From NCBI RefSeq assembly GCF_000003195.3, contig NC_012870.2, positions 38,903,491 through 38,967,490 on the forward strand: 64,000 bases of DNA, written 5' to 3'. This stretch comes from Sorghum bicolor. Lineage: Eukaryota > Streptophyta > Magnoliopsida > Poales > Poaceae. Shown one piece after another: positions 21,461 to 32,128 of this stretch. The notes below the pieces were generated by a model. That model worked only from the letters and a program-made list of their open reading frames with translations. It was not told where the DNA came from and made no database searches. A program made the translations under genes and the position numbers. Each line of letters begins with the position of its first letter. Within the stretch, counting starts at the first letter, position 1.

Positions 21461-21902
21461 TGTTAGGGTTCCTCCTTCTTCCCTTGATCTCTCGCAGGCA
21501 ATATGGGTGAGAGACCGGGGCTAGAACTCGCGAGCGGCGCTGGGGCGCCGCGGTGAGGGGCAGGCGCGGCGGCGGCTGGAGGCGTGAACAGTACCCGTGG
21601 CTACTATAGCGCGCGTACTGTTCACAGAGAGGTGGCGGCTAGGGTTTTGGGGGACTTCCCGATCTCCCATCTCCCTAAATGAAGCTGGAAACAATATTGT
21701 TTATGCTTAAATCCAGAATAGAGTCTTTACAAATATATATATCCTCCTCTCCTCTAATAATTTATAAAATAGTCCCTCAAATAATAATATTCCTAAATAA
21801 TAGCAATTGACAATGGAAATTGGGGTCCTATCCCCCATAGGCCGATCGGCCTGTGGCCCCTAGCCACTTATCCGCCGCTTGTACGTAATACCGGTCATAA
21901 CA
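21461..21902 (-). repeat. 5' LTR of element H (442 bp) and adjacent primer site
   Basis: On the - strand the LTR reads TGTTATGACCGG to CCCTAACA. The primer site starts 3 nt later (TAGTATCGGACTTGG, 21458 downward), a variant of the TGGTATCGGA site in element E. The LTR start matches that of E. Flanking bases TAAAT (21903-21907) are the expected target duplication, whose partner is outside the window. Confidence 0.82.
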
Positions 21903-23979
21903 TAAATCTACCATTAACAAGGTCTTACATTACAAACAATGCAATCCTGTCTGGGTTTAGACAAAAACTGGAACAGTACTTTAAACCACTATAACTAAAC
22001 ATATGCTTAACCAAAAATTGTGATATTTAGCTTTCTGAAAAGCTTATGAAAAGTAAAACAACTCATATATTTTCATGCAGGCATGATTCACAACCTAACT
22101 GAGCCAAACAATACAAACATGCATGTCTACTCAGAATAGGAGCAAAGCAACGCAGGGCATTTGTTATTTTTATAGCACTTAATCTATTATGCCTAAATTC
22201 ATCAATCTGCATATGAAAAGCATGCCACATAATTTCACATTTACTTGAGCAATTCTATAGCAGTTATGAAAAAGACAAGTACAACAAGCAATTAAAACTT
22301 AACTGCATAAATCTATTTCTATGACTAAAACTTCAAATTAAACCATGCCATATTATAGATCTACTGCATAGAGAATTTCACAAGGATTCCAGAGAGTCCA
22401 CATTTACTATTTTACAACGTTTCTAGCATTTTCTATGAACTAACAAAGTTCAACCAAAAGTTTGCAAAAACAAATGAAAAGGATAAGAGATCTTGCATCG
22501 GGAACCCTGGATTTTTCCTAAATCAATTTTAGTCCACAAGTACTATTCATCTGAGTCTGTGCTTCGCATCTGGAGCCCTGAGTTTTACTCTATTTGAACC
22601 CAAGATCCTTCTTCCTCCTCCTTAGGGAACAAAGCAGACGATGGCATGACTGGCTCTGGGTCACTGGGATTCGGCCGACTGACAGCAAGGGTAGTGAGCT
22701 GCGGTGCTAGGGCACGCCATGGCTAGGTCACTCCTGCATGAGGGTACAGCTCAGTGCTGGCGGTCAGGAAGACCTCTCCTGCTCAGCTATGGAGGCAATG
22801 GCCATGGTGCCCGTCGCAAAAGAGCAGAGGAGAGCGAGGCGAGATAGGAAAGCTCTGGAGGAGTGGAGGAGGATGGGGAGAGTCCTCTGGTGCTCGTCCT
22901 CATCCACAAAGATAGAAGCAAGGGCGAGGTGGAGGTGGCAGCCATGGTGGGACAAGCTCTGCTGCATGACGACCACGTCGCCATTTCATCGAACTTGTGG
23001 CGGGCAACAAAGTAGCCAAGGTGGGAAGCTGATTCATGCTACTTCTGGGCCGAATTAGACCTTGGTCCAAAAATGAAGTTTGTTTATCTCGCCGTGGTCC
23101 ACAACTTCCATTAAGTGTGCTCGGCCATTAGATCAACAGATTAAGAGATAATTAGATGCCAAGTCACGAGTGTAAACGTATTGATGGAGATTAGGAAAAC
23201 CAAGAATTGATGATCCAAACCATGTCAAACTTGATGCAACCATTTATATGACCTTCTCCAAACAATTATCCACAACTTTTATTTTTGGACTTACTTGAGT
23301 GGCTTATCAAAAATACGAGAACGTTGCATGCCAACGGGTCCACGTCCGTTTATCGACAAAATAATCTTTTGCTATATTGGGAGCTATTTTTGAACATCCA
23401 AATGAACTCCAAATTTGGTGACACTTGATCCATTGCTTCCATCAGAAAGAGTACTCCAACTCATATTAAGGAATCCAATTGAGTTACCACATGAATTTGG
23501 ATGCTAAAATGTCACAAAGAAGGTAACTCACTACTGTACTTCTAGGGGCTTAGAATTATTTCTCAGGGCCAAAAGCAGCAGCTGATTCGAACTTGGAGCC
23601 TCTGGTTGAACTATTTGCAAGCTGATTTGGTTCTTGGCCCTAGAACAAGATTTTCTCATAGAAGCTAAGCTACAACTTTCATTTAAGGTCAAACCTCACA
23701 ACTGCAACAGAAGTCAAACTTTCACTTTGGTCAAAGCAGCAACTTGATAAAGCTCAAAATAGTGTTTTAGGCCAATTGAAGTATTTCCTTGGCATAAGCT
23801 CAACATGAACCTTTCATGAGTTTTCTTGTATAATTCATCTACAATCATATGAGCAAGTTTTTGAGGGTTGGTTGATGACCCATGATTCTATTCCTTTAAT
23901 AGAGTCATTCCAACAAGGATATAACTTATCATTTCATGTGACTTCTTGATTCCAAACTTCACCAAAATTTTGCAAGAAC
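21903..23979 (-). other. Segment L: old LTR-like DNA between H and D
   Basis: No gene is supported. Base composition on the - strand follows that of Tekay LTRs: mixed sequence (23979-23000), a GC-rich block (about 22990-22600), then AT-rich sequence. It contains phrases typical of grass LTRs about plant-like TTCATGAG and ATTATACAAG runs. I find no clear terminal TG/CA or target duplication. It is probably the DNA into which H, and perhaps D, inserted. Confidence 0.45.
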
Positions 23980-24397
23980 TGTAACAGAACCGCCCAAATT
24001 ATAAGAGATTAAGCCTAATAGTGACCATTTGCACAGTGGAACCGTCGAGCTTAAGCCCATATAATCCCAGTAGTCTGTGAAATCTCGAAGGATTTCAAAC
24101 CACAAATCGTACATACAGCCAAGATCGTAATAAGTCCAGCGATCACCATCCGCAGTTACATTCGGTTCGCAACATTCAACAATTACATCGGAGTTCAAAT
24201 ATAGTTATTACAAACCAAGTTCAAGAGTAGCGGAAGCATCATAGTTTTAAAATAACACACACTTAGTCTGATACCGTGCCATAGTTTAATCATTCCCACA
24301 ACAGCAAATGAAGAGGTAGAGTGACCATCACCCTTGGTCTAGTCATCATCCATTGCTGGCTACAAGCAGTGAATGCAATAACCATAGTACATCCGAC

Positions 24398-24462
24398 CAT
24401 CTACAAAACAACATGGGAATAGAACCCTGAGTACGAGAATGTACTCAGCTAGACTTACCTGT
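24398..24462 (-). promoter_or_regulatory. Donor-like site, hairpin and acceptor-like TAG|ATG in the D LTR
   Basis: AG|GTAAGT has its GT at 24458-24457. CTGAGTAC and GTACTCAG (24448-24441 and 24434-24427) form an 8-bp stem with a 6-nt loop. TTTTGTAG then precedes ATG at 24400-24398. The layout and most bases match A and F, although the surrounding sequence has diverged. Confidence 0.55.
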
Positions 24463-25298
24463 CATAAACCAAAAATAAAAGACTCTTCAAGGATCATGAA
24501 GGCTGTAGAGTAGGGTAGCTGAGACCTTTTGCGTAAACGCGTCACCCATCCAGGAGTATATTCTATCATACCCCTTTTTCTTTAATTAGCTCAGGTTAGG
24601 TATTATTACCTACCATCTAGATTTGCACTTGTACTATTGCAAACAAGTGTTGTGATATGATAGTACCTTATCATAGCATTCACAAATCATTACTTATCAT
24701 AACCCAAGTGTTTCATAGTCCTTACTACGAGGACAGAGCTCATGTCAAGTGCTCACTATCTAGGAGCGATGGCAATTCGAATCGATTTCTGACCAGCTGG
24801 TGAGTTTATTCCCCACACAAACCACACTCACTGATCAAGTGAGCTACAGGTCACCATGTTACACTATCGAGGACTAAATCGCGGGTTCGGCAGGCACCGC
24901 CAGTACTCGAGGACCGTTTCGGTGACCGAGGTATCCAAGGTATACCAAGCTTGCGCACCGCGCCCTCGTCATTTTCCTCAGCAATCACCAATACAGTGCA
25001 TGGTGGCTCGACTCCTGGCCTGAATAGTGTTCAGGCTTCGCGGTCGAAACGACTTGTCCTTCCAGCTAAGTGTGGTGATGCGTTTAACACGACAAGAGGG
25101 CCGTCAACGATCGGTCCTTAATCGACATAGGCAGGGGCACTACGGTCAACACCACCATAAGACCCTGCCCGCTCACATTTAGGTATCCACCTACATCTCG
25201 CAGGTAACAGGAGATCACCTGACTTCTACCATGCTAAGCAAGCTAAGCATAGACTCTGAGCCTATCGTGCATCAATGGTGTCAAGTAGCTCCTACCAC

Positions 25299-25510
25299 TT
25301 AAATGCAGCATAGTAAAACAATCATGATATAATAATTTAAGTTAGCGAGAATGGGGAGACTTAGAATGCTCTGAGGCTTGCCTCTCTCAAAAGTGCTAGG
25401 CCTGTGGTCCGAGCACTCCTGCAGGTCTTCTTTCGGCTGTGGTCATTGCGGAAGTTCCTGCTCCTGGGTCTCCTCTTGCTCCTCGGGTCCCACCTCGTTC
25501 TCCTGCGAGC
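25299..25510 (-). pseudogene. Diverged copy of the LTR-encoded peptide in D
   Basis: Read from 25510 down, after an acceptor-like CATACAG: AGENEVGPEEQEETQEQ, an in-frame TGA, then ECSDHRPSTFERGKP and QSILSLPILAN, ending at TAA 25301-25299. The motif EC-x2-H-x-P-x2-F-x2-GKP-x-SILSLP is shared with A and F. The acidic, Glu/Gln-rich front is also shared in character. Only the tail motif is well conserved. Confidence 0.6.
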
Positions 25511-27302
25511 CTGTATGATGCATGTGTGCTCATCAGTGGAGTGCGAAATGCCCGAGGTGCAATGCTTATGCAAGTTAATACAAGATGGCCATGACATGGT
25601 GCCTAGATGAAATAAGAAATTATTTCTACAAGGTAGTCAACATCATCCAAGGACATGTAACCAATTTAAACATCTACTTCATTCTCTTCTACAAGTTATT
25701 ACTATTAACCAGCAAACTATCATGGTGTTTCAAAGATACACCAAACACCATTTATCTTCTTCATCTCATACATAACAAGATCTTATTTATTTAATTATTA
25801 TTAGACCTACAACAGTAGCATATATTTCTGTTCATCAATAAAATCTACAAAAATCACAGTAAGTCAGTGGTTATTTATAAAGTCTACCACAAATTTTTCC
25901 AGATTTTTGGACATATAATCTGGCCTACACAAAAATCACAAGTTTACTAAATATAATGAAGTGTAAAATACCCAACTGGTGACAAAGTGTCAAACAACAT
26001 ATTTCATATTTTTATAAATTATTTACTATCATAAGGAATGTCCACAAAAATTCCCAGATTAATTGCATGATCCAATTATTTATTAAAAATCATAAACACT
26101 GCCATACAAGCATTTAAATCCACATAAATTAATTTATACAGCAAATATTGTGTCACATATTTTTCCCAGAGACTAAACATCCATGCAAAGCTAGTAAAAT
26201 AAGAATCACATTTTTCTGAGCTGTATTTTATTTACTGCACATTTTCTAAATAACAGTAACATCATGGAATAATTAAATTTACATAGAAAAGTTGTACAAA
26301 CATGACATGCAATAACACCAAGCTATAGATCTAGATTTATAGAACACATCACATTTCAGTTCATCATTTTTGGAGCCATAAATCTCAAGAGATGAATTTA
26401 ATACGGTTTAAAACAATTCCGAGAAACTATTTTTCGAAATTCCATTTCAAAAAGACCTTGGACCCGGCTAGGTGCACCCGGTGCAGTGCACCCGCCCTCA
26501 GCGCGAGCGACCCACAGGTGGGCCACGGGTCCCACGCGTCTACCACGCAGAAGAGGGAGAGAACTCCAGCGAGCCGGAGCTCATCGCCGGTGACCCCTTT
26601 CGGCGAACCAAGTACTCATACGCGTTCTACGGCTCAAGGCGAACCAGATGAACCCCTTTGCGCGACCTAAGACGAACCAGAGCGTGCTCGCCACCGGCCA
26701 TGGCAGAACGGTGGCGCTGCTCACCGTCGACCCAAGGCGCTGGCCCGGTAGAGCGCAATTGGAGAGGTTCGACAGAGTCGCTGTGTAGAGGCGAGCACGA
26801 TGCGCTAGCTAGGTGGTGCAGAGAGGCACAGTGGCACGCGGGCCACACGCGCGGTGGTGGCGGTCTCGCCGGAGAAGAAAGCGAGGGTGAGCGGGGGCTC
26901 ACCGTGCATCACCAAGCGCTCGGAGGCGTGTCCTGCAACGACGAAGTGAGGGGCGGAGCTCGGAGAGGGAGGAATCAACGAAAGGATCGCGCATTGAGGA
27001 GGAACGGCCGGAGCGGAGCTCGGAGCTCCAATGACGACGGCGGCGCTCTGCGCACGCAGAGCGGGGGCGAGAGAGCGAGAGAGGGCGAGCGGGGAGGCAC
27101 AACTGGCAGTAGAGGAGGAGGCGGGCACGGCCGGGCGCACCTGGTGGCCGTCCAGGGTGCGTCCACCCCCGCGCATGCACGCCACGCGGCGGCCGAGCTC
27201 TGCGGGCTCGCCACGGCGTCACGGCGCGGCCGTCCGCGTGTGGACGTGGGTGCGGGCGCGTGGAGGGGGAGACACGCTGGTGGGCTGGGCCGGCTTGGTA
27301 TC

Positions 27303-28400
27303 CACAATACCCACTGGTTGCTCTTTATATTCCAAATCTACCTTTAACTTGATCCCTCGAGGTTCAATCCTTTGTTCGGGTACCCTCAAACACTTTCTTA
27401 GCTGGGATACATGAAAATCTAGAAAGATCGAGTTCAAGTCTTGAGGCAACCGAATCTTGTAGGCCACAAGGCCCTTTCGTTCTATTATCTGATACGGCCC
27501 CACTTACCTAGGTGCAAGTTTACTTCGAACTCGGAAGCGCTGAACTTTCTTCATCGGTGTAACCTTAAGGTAAACATAGTCACCCACATTAAACTCAAGT
27601 GGTCTCCTTCTTTTGTCGGCATAGCTTTTCTGGCGTGACTGTGCGGCTCTCATGTGTTGTTGTATGATTTGCACCTTCTTCTCAGCATCGTTCACAAAGT
27701 CGATACCATAGTATCTCCTTTCACCAGGTTCGACCCAATTTAACGGAGTCCTGCACTTCCGACCATACAACGCTTCAAACGGAGCCATCCTAATACTCTC
27801 TTGATAGCTATTGTTGTAAGAGAATTTAGCCAAACTCTTGTGCATTTGCTCCCAAAAGTGAGCGGTGAACTGCGGTCCTCTATCTGATATGATGGTCCTG
27901 GGAATACCATGCAACTTGACAATCTCAGCCATGTATATATCAGCATACTCAGGAGGTCTATAACGAGTCTTAGTGGGGATGAAATGAGCCGATTTGGTTA
28001 ACCGATCCACGATTACCCAAATCGAGTCACTCCCTTTTTGCGTAGTCGGCAGTCCTGTGACGAAATCCATACTGACTTCATACCACTTCCATTCTGAAAC
28101 TGACAACGGTTGCAGCAACCCTACGTGTTTCATGTGTATCGCTTTAACTTGGCAACACGTGTCATATCAAGCCACATATGCTGCTATCTCTTTCTTCATT
28201 TTGGTCCACCAAAAGTGAGACTTCAGATCTTGATACATTTTACTACTCCCAGGATGGATGGAAAGTTTTGAAAGATGTGCTTCATCCATGATTCGATTCT
28301 TTAGCTTTCGATTCTTTGGAACTACCAACTGATGTTGAAACCAAACTACACCTTTCACATCTACTCGAAACTGAGTTTTGGGGTCATCTTTGATCTTCTC
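27303..28400 (-). pseudogene. Integrase and truncated chromodomain of element D
   Basis: Read from 28400 down: the zinc-domain region ([29 protein letters not shown]), a stop, then the core with SMDFVTGLP and SDRGPQFTAHFWEQ. At about 27833 the chain jumps from MHKSL to [12 protein letters not shown]. About 45 residues present in F are missing, in frame, including the catalytic Glu. It then runs through [10 protein letters not shown] and a GPYQIIERKG linker to EYKEQPVGIVDT, where the chromodomain is cut at 27303 and the frame runs into LTR sequence. Confidence 0.88.
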
Positions 28401-29480
28401 TTAGATATGAGAAATGCCCTCGTCTGTTCTCTCACCTTCGATGACTTGACTCTCAAGTGAACAACTGAGCTGTATGTGACACAGAACCTCAGGATGCATG
28501 AGATTAAAACCATCTTCAAATAAAGGTTGGACCACTTGATAATGTGGTTTACGACTTAAGGCATCTGCTACCACATTAGCCTTGCCTATGTGGTAATGGA
28601 CCTCAAGATCATAGTCCTTGATTAGCTCTAACCATCTTGGCAGCCTCGTATTCAACTCAGATTGAGTGAAGATGTACTTTAGGCTTTTATGATCCGTATA
28701 AATATGACACTTATTCCCAAGCAGATAAGGCCTCCAGATCTTTAGAGCGTGCACAACAGCTGCTAGTTCAAGGTTGTGAGTTAGATAGTTGACTCCATGT
28801 TTTCTCAATTGTCGTGAAGCATAAGCTATAACTCTGCCCTCTTGCATCAGCACACATCCCAACCCACTTTTCGATGCGTCGCAAAACACATCAAAAGGCT
28901 TCTCAATGTTAGGTTGTGCTAGAACAGGAGCAGTGGTCAGTAGCTTTCGCAAGGTGCGGAAGGCTACTTCACACCCTTCTGTCCAGGCAAACTTATGATC
29001 CTTTTGTAGCAAACTAGTCATTGGCTTAGCAATCTTGGAGAAGTCAGGAATGAAACGACGATAATACCTGGCTAAACCAAGAAAGCTTCGAACTTCTGAG
29101 ACAGAAGTTGGTGCCTTCCAGTCCATAACTTCCTGTACCTTTGATGGATCCACAGCGATCCCTTCTTCCGATAGAATGTGCCCTAGGAAGGGAACTTTCT
29201 TCAGCCAGAACTCACACTTGCTGAACTTTACATATAACAGATGTTCTCGCACTCGTGTTAGCACGACTCTTAGATGCTCAGCATGATCTTGCTCATTCTC
29301 TGAATAGACCAGAATGTCATCGATGAACACTACCACAAACTTGTCTAACTCTGGCATAAAGACTGAGTTCATCAAATACATAAAGTATGCAGCAGCATTT
29401 GTCAATCCGAAGGACATGACAAGATACTCATACAACCCATATCTGGTAGAAAAAGCATTCTTTGGTATATCTTGCGGACA
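28401..29480 (-). pseudogene. Reverse transcriptase and RNase H of element D
   Basis: An open stretch from 29435 to 28401 covers the RT palm with FIDDILVYS, the connection ([18 protein letters not shown]), RNase H ([48 protein letters not shown]), and ends at a stop before integrase. It is the best-preserved part of D. Upstream RT (29480 and above) is in other frames. Confidence 0.9.
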
Positions 29481-30232
29481 GATCTTGATTTAGTGATACT
29501 CGGACCTCAAATCTATCTTGGAGAACACTTTTGCCTTTGACAACTGATCAAATAGGAATCAATCCGTTGCAAGGGATACTTATTCTTCATCGTCACCGTA
29601 TTGAGTGGACGGTAGTCCACGCACATGCGCAACGATTGATCCTACTTTTTCTCAAACAACAACGGACAGCCCCATTTAGACAAACTCGGCCGAATGAAAC
29701 CTTTGTCTAGCAATTCCTTTAACTGAGTTTTCAATTCAGCGAGCTCGTTAGGTGGCATCCGGTACGGCCTTCTAGAGCTTGGTGTTGTACCTGGTATCAA
29801 CTCTATAGCAAACTCTACTTCCCTATCCGGGGGAAGTCCTGGCAACTCTTCCAAAAAACATCAGGAAACTTATAGAACAGTGGGATGTGCTCGAACGGAA
29901 CAACTTTCATGACACACGAAAGACTGGCAAAGTCAAACCGATGGGGTAGGGGTACTTGAAAAGAACCACTGCCCGGAGGCTCCCTGAGAGATAACACCCT
30001 TTTCCCAGCATCTATCACAGCATCCCACTCTTTCATCCAGTTCATGCCCATGATAACATCCAAGACTAAACCAGGCATGACCACCAGATTTACTCGGAAC
30101 ACACGGTTACTTAATCCAGGTTTGCCCCTCGGACCACTCTATTTGTTAACACATCTGCCCCTACTGAGCTGATGCGATAGCCATAACCCAGATCTATAAC
30201 TACTTGATTATGCTTTTGTGCGAATGCTTGGC
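29481..30232 (-). pseudogene. Protease and RT N-terminus of element D
   Basis: The protease region reads from about 30270. The active site appears as FFDYGSSPSFIS, where A and F have [12 protein letters not shown], so the residue after the catalytic Asp is altered. VDLVVMPG-like and DVIMGMNWM motifs follow. [20 protein letters not shown] starts the RT lead-in (29854 down). At least three frame changes lie between 30395 and 29435. Confidence 0.82.
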
Positions 30233-31104
30233 TTATGAATGAAGGCGATGATCCATAATCAAAAAAACAACTACAAGATGTTGGTTGACAGGGAACATAC
30301 CAGCTGTTACCGGTTCTCCTTCTAGGATCTCCTCTATCGAGGTGTGGTGCACATGGGCTGGGTAGGTCGTATACTGCTTCTTGGGGTAGGGACATTCCTT
30401 AGCAAAGTGTCCCATCTTGTGACAATTGTAGCACAGTCCCTTGGTCATGGTGTTGGCAGCAGGTGCTGCGGCTTGATTCGCCCTTGGCTTTGCTGGAGCC
30501 ACTGCTACCTTGTACGGCTTCTGCTATGTTGGATGTCCTGTATTCTGTTTCTGTGGGGGTCGGAACCTAGTACCCGGGGCAGGAGGACGGTACTGCTGAC
30601 GTCCTGCCACTAGTGCCCTGGACAAAGACGACCCGGCTTCAAAAGCCCTCTTATGTGACTTGGATGCACTATAGCTGTTGTTATTGTTCTCTTGGGTCAA
30701 ACAGTCGCTCATGTAAGCATTGAAAGTAGCTCGGGTCCCAGTACCCATAGTCTTCAGCATCTTCGGGCTCAAGCCTCTCTAGAAACTAGCAATCTTCTTA
30801 GCATCTGGGTTCAAAAACTCTGGAGCGCAACGAGCAAGATTGTTGAAAGCATGCAGATACTCTTTCACAGACTTGGTTCCCTGGGACAGCTTCATGAATT
30901 CTCTAATCTTCATCTCCATCACACCAGGAGGAATATAATTTCCATAGAAGGTGGTGGTGAAGCGGTTCCCGATGATCGGGGTCCCCTCTGGGTAGGTGGT
31001 GTGATGATGGGACCACCAAATCCCAACAAGCCCCTACAACTGATGCGCTGCGTACTCAGCCTTGACTTCCTCGGTCATCCAAAGGAGACGGAACTTCTGC
31101 TCCA
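30233..31104 (-). pseudogene. Gag, larger part, of element D
   Basis: It continues gag from 44940 after the E insertion: EQKFRLLWMTEEVKAEYAAHQL-type capsid sequence, FMKLSQGTKSVKEY, then TAG codons, a Ser/Arg/Gln-rich region, and the knuckle CYNCHKMGHFAKEC (C-X2-C-X4-H-X4-C) near 30450-30410. Capsid and knuckle align with A and F. The copied target TCCAT at 31100-31104 is the E insertion point. Confidence 0.87.
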
Positions 31105-31544
31105 TTGGTATGGCGTAGGGATCTCAAATGGTAGTTATGGGAGGGCAGAGGACGAGGCTTGAAAGAGCGGCGGCGAACTGGTGGCGCCGTGGCTCGGCGC
31201 CGGGGTTCTGAGTGTTGGAGACAAGAGGATGACAGTGAATAGTATGGCTGGGTGCCCAAGGGAGACAATGTGTCTCAATCCCAGGCTGATCCTTTCCTTC
31301 ATCCACATTCGATACTTATACAAATTATTTAAGCAAACTCACTCCTGAAACTAAGGACTGCCGTCCCTTCTAACATGAAATGGAAATACTGAAACTAAGG
31401 ACTGCCGTCCCTTTCTAACATGCAATGGGAATAATTCAAACGAGAATGAACAAACTCCTGGAGACTAGTGATGCATGCAGAATTTTTGCTGGTCCTCAGC
31501 CATTCCTGCGTTCATGGCGCTGGTAGACTTGCCCGGTCATAACA
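31105..31544 (-). repeat. 3' LTR of element E (440 bp)
   Basis: On the - strand it runs TGTTATGACC to CCATACCA. It contains a 44-bp tandem duplication (31345-31388 and 31389-31433) also present in the 5' LTR (44741-44784 and 44785-44829), so the duplication predates insertion. Confidence 0.93.
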
Positions 31545-32128
31545 TCTCTCCCCCTATTGAGAAACAGCTCGTCCTCGAGCTGAAAGTCCGGGAAGAGCTC
31601 ATGGAAGGCCACCACGGGTTCCCAAGTAGCTTCATCGTCAGGGAGTCCTTTCCACTTGATCAGAACGTGCCAGACTCCGCGGCGGAGCTGACTGCGCACG
31701 GCCTGGACCGGTTGCTGCAGTAGACGACCATGGCATAGAGGAGGAAGCGCTGGAGGTGCTGCAGGAGTCGGCTCCTGGAATGCCTTGAGCTCGCCGACAT
31801 GGAGCACATCATGAAGGCGAGCGTTGTCGGGTAGGCGGAGGCGATATGCGACGGGCCCGATCCATTCCACCACCTGAAATGGACCAGCAAACCTGGGAGA
31901 CAGCTTGCCGTGCGGACCGGGGAGCAGGGACTGAGCTGGGCGGTGCAGGAGGCGTAGGAGAACCCACTCGCCGACGTTGAACTCCAAGGGCCGTTGCTTC
32001 TTGTCGTAGTTCTTCTTGGCATGTTCTTGTGCTTGAAGGAGACGGTCGCGCACCTCAGCCAGGAACGTGTCCCGATCACTGAGCATGGCATCGACGGCCT
32101 CCGTCTTCGCCGCGCCGGCGGTGTACGG
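31496..32128 (-). pseudogene. Integrase C-terminus and chromodomain of element E
   Basis: Read from 32128, after the I insertion: AKTEAVDAMLSDRDTFLAEV, the GPY-type module (KLSPRFAGPFQVVEWIGPVAYRLRLP), then a canonical chromodomain (HVLIKWKGLPDDEATWEPV) and ELEDELFLNRGRDVM. The frame is open and runs through the polypurine tract (coding RGRDVM) and about 49 bp into the LTR before stopping at 31496. Chromodomains of this group target heterochromatin. The segment itself is intact, but it is separated from the rest of pol by 8.3 kb. Confidence 0.9.
31545..31559 (-). promoter_or_regulatory. Polypurine tract of element E
   Basis: CAATAGGGGGAGAGA on the - strand abuts the LTR start TGTTATGACC. It lies inside the reading frame of the chromodomain protein. 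Confidence 0.9.

Larger units (their letters stand above)
8756..21902 (-). mobile_element. Element H: Reina-type chromovirus, split by G, 3' part outside the window
   Basis: On the - strand it reads 5' LTR (21902-21461), primer site, gag, protease, RT, RNase H and the start of integrase. Insertion of A at 8756 cuts it there. The integrase core, chromodomain and 3' LTR should lie left of A. G (9402-18534) is inserted between RT and RNase H. Typical Reina signs are the gag phrase YHLTGAAQTWY, the CYNCDE knuckle, FFDD in RT and a short LTR of about 440 bp. Several TAG codons and one frameshift make it non-coding. Confidence 0.88.
23980..27302 (-). repeat. Truncated 3' LTR of element D (3323 bp remaining)
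   Basis: Read from 27302 down: a GC-rich block (27300-26455), a long T-rich stretch, the conserved peptide block (25510-25299), a structured block, the donor and hairpin (24462-24427), and the end block sharing TATATGGGCT with A/F. The LTR start, polypurine tract and last part of the chromodomain are deleted at the 27302/27303 junction. The order of parts equals the A and F LTRs although the sequence is strongly diverged. Confidence 0.8.

Noticed and set aside
22738..23058. ORF in segment L as a host gene
   Set aside because: Overlapping open frames on both strands in a GC-rich patch, no domain, inside LTR-like sequence.
26658..27347. 229-residue + strand frame as a gene
   Set aside because: It is antisense to the GC-rich block of the D LTR and to the D chromodomain, low complexity, no domain.
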